A stretch of DNA of 64,000 nucleotides, taken from NCBI RefSeq assembly GCF_001654915.1, contig NZ_LXEQ01000048.1. One strand, given 5' to 3'. A program made the translations under genes and the position numbers. Positions 26,792 to 35,756 of the stretch are shown one piece after another (the stretch's first letter is position 1; every line of letters starts with the position of its first letter). The DNA comes from Buttiauxella ferragutiae. GTDB taxonomy: Bacteria > Pseudomonadota > Gammaproteobacteria > Enterobacterales > Enterobacteriaceae. A model generated the notes under the pieces. That model was not told where the DNA came from. It made no database searches and was given only the letters and a program-made list of their open reading frames with translations.

Positions 26792-29764
26792 ATGCTTGCC
26801 ACCCTGTATCCCTATAAACCGAGCGTGACGCTCATTAAAGACAGCGGCATTCAGTTTCTGGATTTCGGCCTGGCGCCGCAGCCAAACGCCCCGCACACCG
26901 GGCGCTTTGTGCGTAAAACGGCAAATGGCCCACTGCTGCGCCTTGATTACGATGTCGTGCCTGGCAAGTTCACCCTGCCCGGCACTCAGGGAGCCGCTCC
27001 CGAAGTCGTCAAACCTGAAAGCATCATCACGCTGGGTCACTCGCTAAAACTGCTGGATAAAACCTGGCTGCCGCTGCCGTTCCTGCGTTTTAACCCGCCG
27101 CGCACCTTTGTTGGCGGCCCGGATAACTGGGCGCGGGTGCAAATTCGCAGCCTTGAAACACCGGACTCCGCAGGCAACACAGTGCGTATTACCCTCGCGC
27201 TGGACACCAAAATTCTGGCTGACGACAACCCAGCCGCGCATCTGGCTCCCACGCAAAATGATGTGCGTAACGGCGCACGCTTTGCGCTGGCCTGGCAAAA
27301 CGAAGAAATTAACGATTTTATTGACCAGACCTGGGTTGATGGCTGGTTACGCGAAGTGTTCACGCAATTTGTTACGCGCCACGAGTCACGCAGCGAGCGT
27401 GAACTCAGCCATGCGCTGAAAACCTTCGAGTACCAGGCGCACTACCTCAATATTATTGAGATGCTTGGTGCACAACTGGCGGTGCCGGAAGTGAAAATTG
27501 TCACCGCCACGCTGCAAGCGCCTGCCATTCCGGTCGATCTGGTGCTGGACGTTGGTAACACTCACACTTGCGGCGTGTTGATTGAAGACCACGGCGAAGC
27601 GAACGATGGCCTGCGCCAGACCGCCGAGCTGCAAATTCGCTCACTCAGCGAACCGCAAACCATCAATGAAGCGATGTTCACCAGCCGCCTCGAATTCTCA
27701 GAAGCCAAATTCGGCAAACAACATTGCTCGGTAGAAAGTGGCCGCGATGACGCATTTGTCTGGCCATCGATTGCCCGCGTCGGTGATGAAGCACGCAGCA
27801 TGGCATCTGCCCGTTTAGGTACCGAAGGTGCCAGTGGTATTTCCAGCCCACGCCGCTATTTGTGGGATGAAACACCGGCCAACCAGGACTGGCGCTTTAG
27901 CCAGATGGGCGTGAAAACGCAGCGCGAACCGCTGGCCACCGCTTTCCCGTTAATGAACCTGATGAACGACGACGGGCAACCGCTCTATTCATTACCGTTA
28001 GAAGACCGCCTGCCAGTGTTCTCGCCGCAATACAGCCGCAGTTCGTTGATGACCTTAATGCTGTGTGAATTACTGGCGCAGGCGCTGATGCAAATCAACA
28101 GCGTCGGCTCGCGCCAAAGCATGGGCCACCTGAATGCGCCACGCCAGTTGCGCCATCTGATCCTCACTCTGCCGTCGGCGATGCCGAAACAAGAGCGTGA
28201 AATCTTCCGCCAGCGGATGCTAGAAGCGGTTGGGCTGGTGTGGAAAGCAATGGAATGGCACCCGACGGATGACGGTTTCAGCAACGATCGTGATTTCCAG
28301 AAAAGCGTGGTTCCGGTTCCTGATGTGCAGATGGAATGGGACGAAGCCACCTGCGGGCAACTGGTGTGGTTGTATAACGAAGCGCTGGCCAACTATGCGG
28401 GGCAAAGCGGGAACTTCTTCCAAAGCCTGGCGCGCCCAGACCGCAAATTAGCCGCCGATGAGCTACCGGGTAAAACGCTGCGTGTCGCCTCAATTGATAT
28501 TGGTGGCGGCACCACGGACATGGCGATCACCCAATATCATCTGGATGAAGGTGTCGGCAGCAACGTCAAAATCACGCCACGTTTACTGTTCCGTGAAGGG
28601 TTCAAAGTGGCGGGAGACGACATTCTGCTGGATGTTATCCAGCGTTGCGTATTGCCCGCACTTCAGACACAAATTCATCAGGCGGGTGTGGCAGATACCG
28701 CAGGATTAATGACTACGCTGTTTGGCGAATCCGGACGGATGGATACGCGTGGCACGCTGCGCCAACAAACGGCGCTGCAACTGTTTATCCCGCTTGGCCA
28801 TGCCGTGTTGTCGTGCTGGGAAAATAGCGACCCGGATGACAGCCACGCCATGCTGGAAGCGACGTTTGGCGAACTGCTAACCCAGCGCCCAACCGATAAC
28901 GTGATTAACTATGTTCAACAGGCAGTGCAACACGCCCTGCCCGCCGATGCCCCGGCATTTGATTTGTTTAGCGTACCGCTACATGTTGAGTTGGCCCAGT
29001 TACAAGAAGCAATGCTGGCAGGCCAGTTTACGCTGACCGCCCCGCTGCAAGCGTTGTGTGAAGTCATCAGCCATTACTGTTGCGATGTGTTGTTGGTCAC
29101 TGGCCGACCAGGCTGCTTGCCGGGCGTGCAGGCACTGTTACGCTACCAGCAGCCGGTGCCAGTCAACCGTATCGTCTGGCTGGATAACTATCAGACTCAT
29201 GAATGGTATCCGTTTAGCCAGCAAGGCCGCATCGGCAACCCGAAATCCACCGCGGCCGTAGGGGCCATGTTGTGCAGCCTGGCGATGGATTTACGTTTGC
29301 CTGGCTTTAACTTTAAAGCGTCCGACATTCAGGCTTATTCCACAGTGCGTTACCTGGGGATGCTGGATGGCAACAACACACTGGTCGAGAAAAATGTCTG
29401 GTATCGCGATATCGATCTCGACGATCCCAAATCCACACTGGATACCCGCCTGCATTTCCCATTGCGCGGTAACGCCTGCCTGGGGTTCCGCCAGCTTGAC
29501 GATGCGCGCTGGCCTGCCACGCCGCTCTACACTTTGGCAATCAACTCGCAGCAACTAGCCAAAGCCATTGCCGGAGAAGGCGTATTAAACGTGCGCTTGC
29601 AACAAACGCGCGAAGCCGACGCTTTTGTGCTGGCGGAAGCCTGGTTGCAGGACGGCAGCAAAGTGCCGCTCAACCAATTAAGTTTTAAATTGAATACTCT
29701 GGCAGGAAGCTACAGCGGTGCCAGCCATTACTGGATTGACAGCGGGAGCGTGTACCAAAAATGA
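26792..29764 (+). CDS. srfB: SrfB, actin/Hsp70-like ATPase-fold protein
   Basis: 990 residues. Two ASKHA-type phosphate motifs are visible: PVDLVLDVGNTHTCGVLIED near residue 250 and RVASIDIGGGTTDMAITQYH near 566. A likely adenosine-region glycine motif (VTGRPGCLPGVQALL) is near 770. This suggests an Hsp70/actin-like ATPase core embedded in a much larger protein, with an N-terminal about 245-residue region of unknown fold. It starts three bases after the srfA stop and overlaps srfC by four bases. Named a virulence factor in Salmonella by regulon membership; activity is unproven. Confidence 0.9.
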   Translation: MLATLYPYKPSVTLIKDSGIQFLDFGLAPQPNAPHTGRFVRKTANGPLLRLDYDVVPGKFTLPGTQGAAPEVVKPESIITLGHSLKLLDKTWLPLPFLRFNPPRTFVGGPDNWARVQIRSLETPDSAGNTVRITLALDTKILADDNPAAHLAPTQNDVRNGARFALAWQNEEINDFIDQTWVDGWLREVFTQFVTRHESRSERELSHALKTFEYQAHYLNIIEMLGAQLAVPEVKIVTATLQAPAIPVDLVLDVGNTHTCGVLIEDHGEANDGLRQTAELQIRSLSEPQTINEAMFTSRLEFSEAKFGKQHCSVESGRDDAFVWPSIARVGDEARSMASARLGTEGASGISSPRRYLWDETPANQDWRFSQMGVKTQREPLATAFPLMNLMNDDGQPLYSLPLEDRLPVFSPQYSRSSLMTLMLCELLAQALMQINSVGSRQSMGHLNAPRQLRHLILTLPSAMPKQEREIFRQRMLEAVGLVWKAMEWHPTDDGFSNDRDFQKSVVPVPDVQMEWDEATCGQLVWLYNEALANYAGQSGNFFQSLARPDRKLAADELPGKTLRVASIDIGGGTTDMAITQYHLDEGVGSNVKITPRLLFREGFKVAGDDILLDVIQRCVLPALQTQIHQAGVADTAGLMTTLFGESGRMDTRGTLRQQTALQLFIPLGHAVLSCWENSDPDDSHAMLEATFGELLTQRPTDNVINYVQQAVQHALPADAPAFDLFSVPLHVELAQLQEAMLAGQFTLTAPLQALCEVISHYCCDVLLVTGRPGCLPGVQALLRYQQPVPVNRIVWLDNYQTHEWYPFSQQGRIGNPKSTAAVGAMLCSLAMDLRLPGFNFKASDIQAYSTVRYLGMLDGNNTLVEKNVWYRDIDLDDPKSTLDTRLHFPLRGNACLGFRQLDDARWPATPLYTLAINSQQLAKAIAGEGVLNVRLQQTREADAFVLAEAWLQDGSKVPLNQLSFKLNTLAGSYSGASHYWIDSGSVYQK

Positions 29765-31893
29765 CTTCAAAAACCTCAACGCTGCAACAATTAGTGGATT
29801 GGCTACAGCAGGCTCGTCTGTCGGTTCCGTTCATTGATAACGAAGCCGATGGGCTACTACATAACATGGCCGCCCTTCAGCAACGCCAGATTCAGATTGA
29901 CTTGCAGGCGGAGCAGCCACTAACTTTGGGTTTATATGGCCACTCGGTAGACGGCAAACACCATCTGCTGACCACGTTATTGGGCGATAACTTCCAGCGC
30001 ATTGAGATTTTGCTTGGCGGCAAAGTGCTGGATTACCTGACGCACATTAACCCTGGCCATGCCGCGAGTGTGGCTGTGCGCTTTACCCGCCGCGAATTAC
30101 CGGTTGCGGAACATTACCCGCTGCTGCTGACGCTGTGTAATGCAAGCGAACTGGCTCAACGCCTGATTCGCCAGTATCACGCCACGTCAGCTGCCCGTTT
30201 TGCGCAACCTCAGGCGATCGACGCAAGACTTCGGGAATTGCGGACTAAGCGCCTAGCGCAACCTAACCCAGCGATAACCCAGTTGCAACTGTCTGATATT
30301 GCGCAGGCTTATCATCAAGTGGTGCGTCGCCAGTATCATCTGGGCAGCGCGCTGTGGCAGCAAATGGCTGAGCTGATGCCGTGGCTGAACAGTGCCGATC
30401 AGGCCGCGCTGCTGGCTCCGCTATGGGGCGACAACGCCACCAGCACCGCGCAGTGGCAACATCTTGCCGAGATGCTGAATCATTTGGGTTATGCCCGCCA
30501 GGTGCTGGCGCCTGCCAATTTGCTGGTGGATACCTTTTTACTTCCCGTGGAAGGTTTTCTGTTCCCGACCACACCAGACGTGGTGGAAATCAATGCCGAC
30601 GTGCTGGTCTGCCCGCTGTTCAATCAGGAAATCGCTACGCAAGTGAGTCTTTCACTGCTTGATTTGCAGCAACTGTGCGCCGAAATCACGCTGACGCTTA
30701 ACCATTTACCCCAGTTGCCACACGTCGATGTGGTGGATATTCCCCTGCTGCAACTCGACGATTACGCACAATATCTGCAACCCGATAAATTAGTGGTGTG
30801 CAATGCGGCATCAGAGCGCAGCGAAGTGAACGCCGCAGGTAAAATGCTGGCTCGTTGGGTAGATAAAACCCAGGCCAGCAACGCCACCACGCCAGGTTTA
30901 ATTTGGGCGATTACCCCGCGAGATGCCCGTTTTAGCGGCGCAAATCTGGATGAAGGCGTGCAGCGTATTATCGGCCTGCCGGGCAAACGCTGGGGTACGC
31001 TGCAAGCGCTGGACAGCCGGAATATGCACCGTTTGCTGGGATGGTTGACGGACGCACTGGTTCCCGCGCAACGCACGCTGCGCATTGAAATGTTACAGGC
31101 CGCGCTGAACACAAAAATCAGCGCCCTGTTCGCTCATCTACTCGACGGCGAAAACCTCACGCCGGAGCGCGCACGTTCGCAGGCAGAAGATCTGGTGCGG
31201 ACACTACAGACTCGCGCTGCCAGCCATGGTGAACTGCTCGCCAGCCTGCTGCCAGAACGCCATGTGCTGCAACAAAGCTGGTTGAGTCATCAGCAATTGC
31301 GCAAACAACAACCCGCTGGTTTTAGCCTGGATATCGACCTGTTCGCCGACGAAGAGAGCCATAGCCCACAAACAGCGGGCATCGACAGCTTCGCAAGCGT
31401 GGTGCATCTGTTGTGGATTAACCATCTGCGCCAGTTGGCGGCGCGCCGGGAAATTGCCGAGCTTTGCGGGCTAGACAACACGCAGCTTCAGGCCTTGTGC
31501 CAGTTGCTGATCATCGCCAGTTATCGCCTGAAACTATCGGAACAACTCGACACAGCGTTGCATCATGGCGATGGCAGCATGGCGCAGGAAATCACCTGTG
31601 TAAGCGCGGTGTTGGGGGATTTTGTCAGTTGGTTAGGCTACGCGCATATTGAACCAGCATTACGCCCGGCAAGCCGCGTCAACAAAGGTTCACCCGTGTT
31701 TACCCCGCAAGCCCAGGCAACCGCCAGCACCCGCCTGGTGCGTTTGGGCGACCAACCTGCTCGCGGCAATACGCTGTATGTTTACGACTGGCTGGTGGCG
31801 CTGTACACCCGCGCGCTGGAAAACATCGGTTATCGCCATCCGCTGGATGTGAGCGAGCAACAACGACAGCAATTGCGGGAGTTATTGGTTTGA
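29761..31893 (+). CDS. srfC: SrfC, putative degenerate P-loop/dynamin-like protein
   Basis: 710 residues, the third gene, overlapping srfB by ATGA. Near residues 57-70 is LTLGLYGHSVDGKHHLLTTL, which looks like a P-loop (GxxxxGK) in which the expected Ser/Thr after Lys is His. Long helical stretches follow. Annotated in enterics as virulence effector SrfC. The altered Walker A suggests a GTPase-like fold that may bind nucleotide differently. No signal peptide or clear membrane span. Function is unknown. Confidence 0.87.
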   Translation: MTSKTSTLQQLVDWLQQARLSVPFIDNEADGLLHNMAALQQRQIQIDLQAEQPLTLGLYGHSVDGKHHLLTTLLGDNFQRIEILLGGKVLDYLTHINPGHAASVAVRFTRRELPVAEHYPLLLTLCNASELAQRLIRQYHATSAARFAQPQAIDARLRELRTKRLAQPNPAITQLQLSDIAQAYHQVVRRQYHLGSALWQQMAELMPWLNSADQAALLAPLWGDNATSTAQWQHLAEMLNHLGYARQVLAPANLLVDTFLLPVEGFLFPTTPDVVEINADVLVCPLFNQEIATQVSLSLLDLQQLCAEITLTLNHLPQLPHVDVVDIPLLQLDDYAQYLQPDKLVVCNAASERSEVNAAGKMLARWVDKTQASNATTPGLIWAITPRDARFSGANLDEGVQRIIGLPGKRWGTLQALDSRNMHRLLGWLTDALVPAQRTLRIEMLQAALNTKISALFAHLLDGENLTPERARSQAEDLVRTLQTRAASHGELLASLLPERHVLQQSWLSHQQLRKQQPAGFSLDIDLFADEESHSPQTAGIDSFASVVHLLWINHLRQLAARREIAELCGLDNTQLQALCQLLIIASYRLKLSEQLDTALHHGDGSMAQEITCVSAVLGDFVSWLGYAHIEPALRPASRVNKGSPVFTPQAQATASTRLVRLGDQPARGNTLYVYDWLVALYTRALENIGYRHPLDVSEQQRQQLRELLV

Positions 31894-31922
31894 TCTGAAA
31901 ATGGTGGATGACACTTGCACTG

Positions 31923-31959
31923 ATGCACCCAACAAATCTTTCGGACGTGTTGGGTGCAT
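31923..31959. terminator. Long perfect hairpin after srfC
   Basis: Twelve-base perfect arms ATGCACCCAACA (31923-31934) and TGTTGGGTGCAT (31948-31959) with a 13-base loop lie between the convergent srfC and the next gene. There is no T-run on the plus strand. It may serve both directions. Confidence 0.6.
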
Positions 31960-31968
31960 ATTATTGGG

Positions 31969-32589
31969 TCATAGATCTATCTTATTGACCTCTCCTGTAC
32001 TGTCGTCACCAGACTTAAGTGGCAATATATTAATATTTGCACCAATATATTCATTTCTATATTCATAAACATGATTAACATGGTAAGGAGAATATTGATC
32101 CCGTAAAAATGATCCTTCTATTTTGAATAGTTCATCGTCTCCATTTTTTGCTAAGGCACCGGAAACATAAAGTGCTAATTCTTTTATGATGGCAATCGCT
32201 ATCGCTGAACCAGGATTCGCCGCAATGGCAGCCTTGAGGCCCAATTCAGCTGCCTGGCTGGATATAATACCATTTATTATCCCACCCATTTTTCTGACAT
32301 CACGATCTGATTCCATAAACAGAACAGATAACGTAACAAATGCCCCCGGATTTTTTGGGCCATATAAAAGAAGGCCATCACCCATTATGGATACGGAGCC
32401 ACCCTCCTTCACCTTTGGAAAGGGAATAGTTTGGTAATACAGAGTTGGGTTTTTCGCATTCTCAGCATCAATGGCAAGCGAAAGGACATAGGGTTCACTA
32501 TAACCATCAAAAAATATGTCTGAGCTTTTCAATAACTTCATATAGCTGAGTGTAATTGCAATATTATCTTTCTTAGGGTCAAAGGCCAT
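31969..32589 (-). CDS. Unrecognised protein with long hydrophobic segment
   Basis: 206 residues from ATG MAFDPKKDN, chosen because AGGTG lies six bases upstream; a GTG three codons earlier is possible. I do not recognise the family. The first 100 residues look beta-rich (ITLSYMKLLKSSDIFFDGYS, then YVLSLAIDAENAKNPTLYY). Residues about 103-148 are Ala/Ile/Gly-rich and hydrophobic (AAIAANPGSAIAIAIIKELA), possibly a membrane-inserting hairpin. The tail is polar. Last gene of the AT-rich three-gene cassette, 56 bases after the peptidoglycan enzyme gene. Pore-forming or lipid-binding C2-like roles are guesses. Confidence 0.7.
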   Translation of the reverse strand: MAFDPKKDNIAITLSYMKLLKSSDIFFDGYSEPYVLSLAIDAENAKNPTLYYQTIPFPKVKEGGSVSIMGDGLLLYGPKNPGAFVTLSVLFMESDRDVRKMGGIINGIISSQAAELGLKAAIAANPGSAIAIAIIKELALYVSGALAKNGDDELFKIEGSFLRDQYSPYHVNHVYEYRNEYIGANINILPLKSGDDSTGEVNKIDL

Positions 32590-32645
32590 ATTAGTCACCT
32601 GTGATTTAGATAGAGATTATGGTGTTTAACAACAAACCAGATAAT

Positions 32646-33956
32646 TCATGAAATTAACAACAGCGAACCGCCTTTAATCTTGTCGATGAGATCCTGAACA
32701 AGTGCATACTCTACTGCCGGACAACCAAAAGAGCGCCCACACCGACCATTTTGTTTAACGTACTTATCTCCCGCATAAGGGACACCATGAAACACGATTC
32801 CGCGTTTCAAAGCATTGTTGTTAGTGTCTTCAAGTCCATCGAGCCTTAGCGCCCTGCCATGTTTAGCCATAGTGTAAGTTCCCAGGGTTTTATAAAGCCC
32901 TAATGAACTCTGGTGCGACTCTGGGATATTTGAAAATTCAGTGGCTAACCCATCATTATTCGGATCACTACCGGTACCATGAACCGCGTGAATACTTTGG
33001 ACGGTATTCGCTACACGGTCAAAAATATGCATTCTTTTATTTTTTGAATGCTCATGGATCTTAAAAACAACCCAATATCGAGGGTTGGATAATGGTTTGT
33101 TTTGGGTCTGCCAGTCGATCATTTTGTCAATATCTGCCTGTGGAACACCAGCTTGCTTCGCAAGTTGCTGAAGCCCTTCGCCAATAATACCGTCCACCGA
33201 TACAGGAACGATGGCTTCAAAATCATCCTTATCAATAAGTGATAACAGCCGATTGGCTCTGTTTTTCCAGCCTTTTAAAAAAACGGCCTGGGATGGTTTT
33301 TTTGCAACGATAGCGTCGAAATAGCTAATCGTTCTCTCGGCAAAGGGAGGGATCAATTCTTCATCTGTCGTGCTATTAATTTTATTTAGTGTAGCGGTAT
33401 CCATTTTCCTGGTTTGGGGTAACCCTAATATCTCCTGGCAAAAACCAATGGCGGTACCGGTACCGCACACTATCCCGATATCGAACAACGCAGTTGCGAT
33501 ACTTTGATCTTGTACAGCATCAAGGTTTAATGCGTCCCAATAATATCTTTTATAAATCATCTTTATTGTTTCATAGCTTAAATTTTTTACTTCATCTTTA
33601 GAGACATCTTTTCTTCCAAGATATGTGGAGAGTGTGCCAATCGTAATTCCTTTATTCGTCGCCCCTCCTTTGTCATCTGGATGTTCTGAATATCCCCCTT
33701 CATTTTTCAAGGTGAATATCAGCGCATCTTCGATATCTGCGCCCTGCCCGTCAGTGAGAGTATTGATCACATCGGGTTTTTCTGCTGAATCGCCAGATAT
33801 TGGTTTTTCGATGCTGGGTTGTTCGTGAACCAGTGCTTCGAGTTTTTTTATCGCAGCTATTGTATTAGGCCCAATGATTCCATCTATTTTATCCTCATAT
33901 AACTCTAATGACTTAAGTGATAATTGAAGTGACTCTATCTTATTTTGAGCAAACAT
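32646..33956 (-). CDS. Peptidoglycan-binding / GH108 muramidase / L,D-transpeptidase fusion
   Basis: 436 residues with three modules. Residues 1-45 form a peptidoglycan-binding repeat (EDKIDGIIGPNTIAAIKKLE). Residues 75-240 form a GH108 (ZliS-type) lysozyme domain with the catalytic Glu86 in KNEGGYS and its C-terminal binding part. Residues 295-436 form a YkuD_2-type L,D-transpeptidase with His390 (IVFHGVPY) and Cys412 in GRSFGCPA. A second PG-binding-like half repeat, VDGIIGEGLQQLAKQAG, joins them. There is no signal peptide, which is odd for enzymes acting on murein. GAGGAGA precedes the ATG. Catalytic residues look intact. Confidence 0.85.
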   Translation of the reverse strand: MFAQNKIESLQLSLKSLELYEDKIDGIIGPNTIAAIKKLEALVHEQPSIEKPISGDSAEKPDVINTLTDGQGADIEDALIFTLKNEGGYSEHPDDKGGATNKGITIGTLSTYLGRKDVSKDEVKNLSYETIKMIYKRYYWDALNLDAVQDQSIATALFDIGIVCGTGTAIGFCQEILGLPQTRKMDTATLNKINSTTDEELIPPFAERTISYFDAIVAKKPSQAVFLKGWKNRANRLLSLIDKDDFEAIVPVSVDGIIGEGLQQLAKQAGVPQADIDKMIDWQTQNKPLSNPRYWVVFKIHEHSKNKRMHIFDRVANTVQSIHAVHGTGSDPNNDGLATEFSNIPESHQSSLGLYKTLGTYTMAKHGRALRLDGLEDTNNNALKRGIVFHGVPYAGDKYVKQNGRCGRSFGCPAVEYALVQDLIDKIKGGSLLLIS

Positions 33957-34028
33957 AGCGATCTCCTCTATAGAGCGTTCGACGTAAAAGACTATTCAAT
34001 TAGCGAGCGAAGGAATAAACGTCAATCA

Positions 34029-34595
34029 TTATTTGCCCGCAGTGAGGCCGCTAAATAATGAAGAAAATTTGTTCACTACGTAGGGAGCAAATAGTGTCAT
34101 TCCGGCCAGAAGGAATTTGACTATTTGGGTGATCGAGTCGGGAACCGTACTCGTTGCCCCAAAGTCATACAACACAAACGAACCGAACCCGATGTACATA
34201 AAGAGAATGGCCAGCATCCCTATAAGCGCGATTAAGCGACTCGAACTTGCCTTCATGACAGGTACAAGCACAGGTGTGCCGTTCTTGTCATAGATTGGCT
34301 GTCTTGTGACCACTGGTACGCCATCCTGGTCCTTCGTCGTAACTTCGATGAAGGCTGGCAGCAACACATCCTCAGAAAGTGCGTCGGCTAAAGACCACTC
34401 CTTAGGAAGTGAGCCGCGAATAGCGAGTATCGCTATCAACGACCCAAAGATAACTACCCCTGGAATCAGGTAGAGAAATACCTCTGAGGGTGGATGTGGA
34501 ACCCAAGTAGGTTGGGGTGCCTGGGCCTGTACTACTGTTGAGAAACAGCAAATAGCGGTTGAGAATACCAACGAGAATTTTTTGATAAGCAACAT
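34029..34595 (-). CDS. Unrecognised membrane protein with signal peptide
   Basis: 188 residues. An N-terminal signal peptide ends near VQAQA (residue 26). Hydrophobic segments lie at about 40-58, 120-143 and 155-176, and a polar loop of about 60 residues (62-118, rich in charged residues) lies between the first two. GGAG eight bases before the ATG supports this start. It is the first gene of the AT-rich cassette, 72 bases ahead of the peptidoglycan enzyme. I do not recognise the family. A membrane partner, carrier or protective protein for the enzyme is possible; none is shown by sequence. Confidence 0.72.
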   Translation of the reverse strand: MLLIKKFSLVFSTAICCFSTVVQAQAPQPTWVPHPPSEVFLYLIPGVVIFGSLIAILAIRGSLPKEWSLADALSEDVLLPAFIEVTTKDQDGVPVVTRQPIYDKNGTPVLVPVMKASSSRLIALIGMLAILFMYIGFGSFVLYDFGATSTVPDSITQIVKFLLAGMTLFAPYVVNKFSSLFSGLTAGK

Positions 34596-34847
34596 ACATT
34601 CGTCTCCAATATTGTCCGCAAGCGCGGATATTATTTCGACAAGAGTTGCGCGACATAAATATGCTCTTTAAATTATTCCTGTCACGGCGAATACATTACC
34701 TTTATGCAGACAGCAAAATACCGTTTATTCATAAATCACTCATCCTGATTATGTTCATCAGAACAGCCAATACCATCATGCATAACTATCATTATTTAAT
34801 TAGATATAGTCGTTATTAATTATCTGCCCCACAAATGCCGTTCGTAG

Positions 34848-34874
34848 GCCGGATTAGCACTCGTGACATCCGGC
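34848..34874. repeat. REP-like palindrome
   Basis: Arms GCCGGAT and ATCCGGC around TAGCACTCGTGAC. This is closer to the classical E. coli REP arms than the GTCGGAT copies elsewhere in the window. It marks the right edge of the AT-rich cassette; the rest of the 34596-34881 gap is AT-rich with nothing recognisable. Confidence 0.7.
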
Positions 34875-34881
34875 ATTGACG

Positions 34882-35679
34882 TTACAAAGTAAAAATATCT
34901 CCCGTCGCCGGAGCAATAACCTCCGGCAACCACCATCGCCCCCATGCACCGGTACAATGGCACCCCAGGACTTTGTTTATTTGTTGTTGATGGAGAAAAC
35001 GTCTGACCCGCAACAATTCCCACGGTGGCGCACTGCGCAAATGGAACCCGCCAATCAGCGCATAGACCTTCCTGATGCCCGTAATATGCTGGCAATGGCG
35101 CACGATATTGATAATCCCCCGGTGCCCGCAACCGGTGATAATCACCAATCCATGCTCGGATTTATATATCAGAACGCCCTCGTCAATAACGTAATCCGCA
35201 GCCGCAGGGTTACCACTAATCATCCCGTATGCTCGGGGTTCATCAACAGTGATCTCTCCCGACCATAAGAAACGATCGCTAATCTGTACAGGCGTGCGGC
35301 TGTACTCCATGCGGTGGCGGGAGTAATCAATATCCAGCGATAACTTTTTAATTTTTCGGCTAACACCCGCCAGTTTCACTATCGCGTAGCGCTCATTGGC
35401 TATCTGTGGATGGCAAATTATGCGGCTGTTATCGGGTAGCCAGGGCACACCGCCACAATGATCATAATGACCATGGGAAAGTACCGTCGCGGTTAAGCTT
35501 GTCAGATCGACACCCAGAATTTCTGCGTTATGCACGAAGCTACTATCAGGGCCGGTATCGAATAAAACGCTGGTGGTTTCATCCGCCACCAACAAACTCA
35601 ATCCTGCCTTAGCCCGCAACAATTCATCTGCGCCGTCAGCACGCCGGTTTTCCAGTAAAACCCTGATCGTTAATGCCAT
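34882..35679 (-). CDS. Metallo-beta-lactamase-fold hydrolase
   Basis: 265 residues starting MALTIRVLLENRR. The MBL metal motif is VLSHGHYDHCGG (HxHxDH-like with Tyr at one place: H-G-H-Y-D-H). VIITGCGHRGIINIV carries the third metal His, and ALIGGFHLRSA another. The layout resembles the archaeal MJ0301/DHPPP-synthase-like branch of the fold rather than glyoxalase II or beta-lactamases. Upstream in-frame codons extend to 35790 across the NmrA-like gene end, but they lack a ribosome site. Substrate is unknown. Confidence 0.84.
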   Translation of the reverse strand: MALTIRVLLENRRADGADELLRAKAGLSLLVADETTSVLFDTGPDSSFVHNAEILGVDLTSLTATVLSHGHYDHCGGVPWLPDNSRIICHPQIANERYAIVKLAGVSRKIKKLSLDIDYSRHRMEYSRTPVQISDRFLWSGEITVDEPRAYGMISGNPAAADYVIDEGVLIYKSEHGLVIITGCGHRGIINIVRHCQHITGIRKVYALIGGFHLRSAPPWELLRVRRFLHQQQINKVLGCHCTGAWGRWWLPEVIAPATGDIFTL

Positions 35680-35756
35680 GTTTGCTCTTGCCTGAGAGGA
35701 AATCCATTTCCTCTTAGTTTGTGGGATTATTCTGAATGGCGCCAGTGACTGGCGAC

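Noticed and set aside
32646..34595. Prophage lysis cassette
   Set aside because: Although GH108 enzymes occur in phages, no holin pair, spanin, structural, integrase or terminase gene is present, and an L,D-transpeptidase domain is not typical of endolysins.
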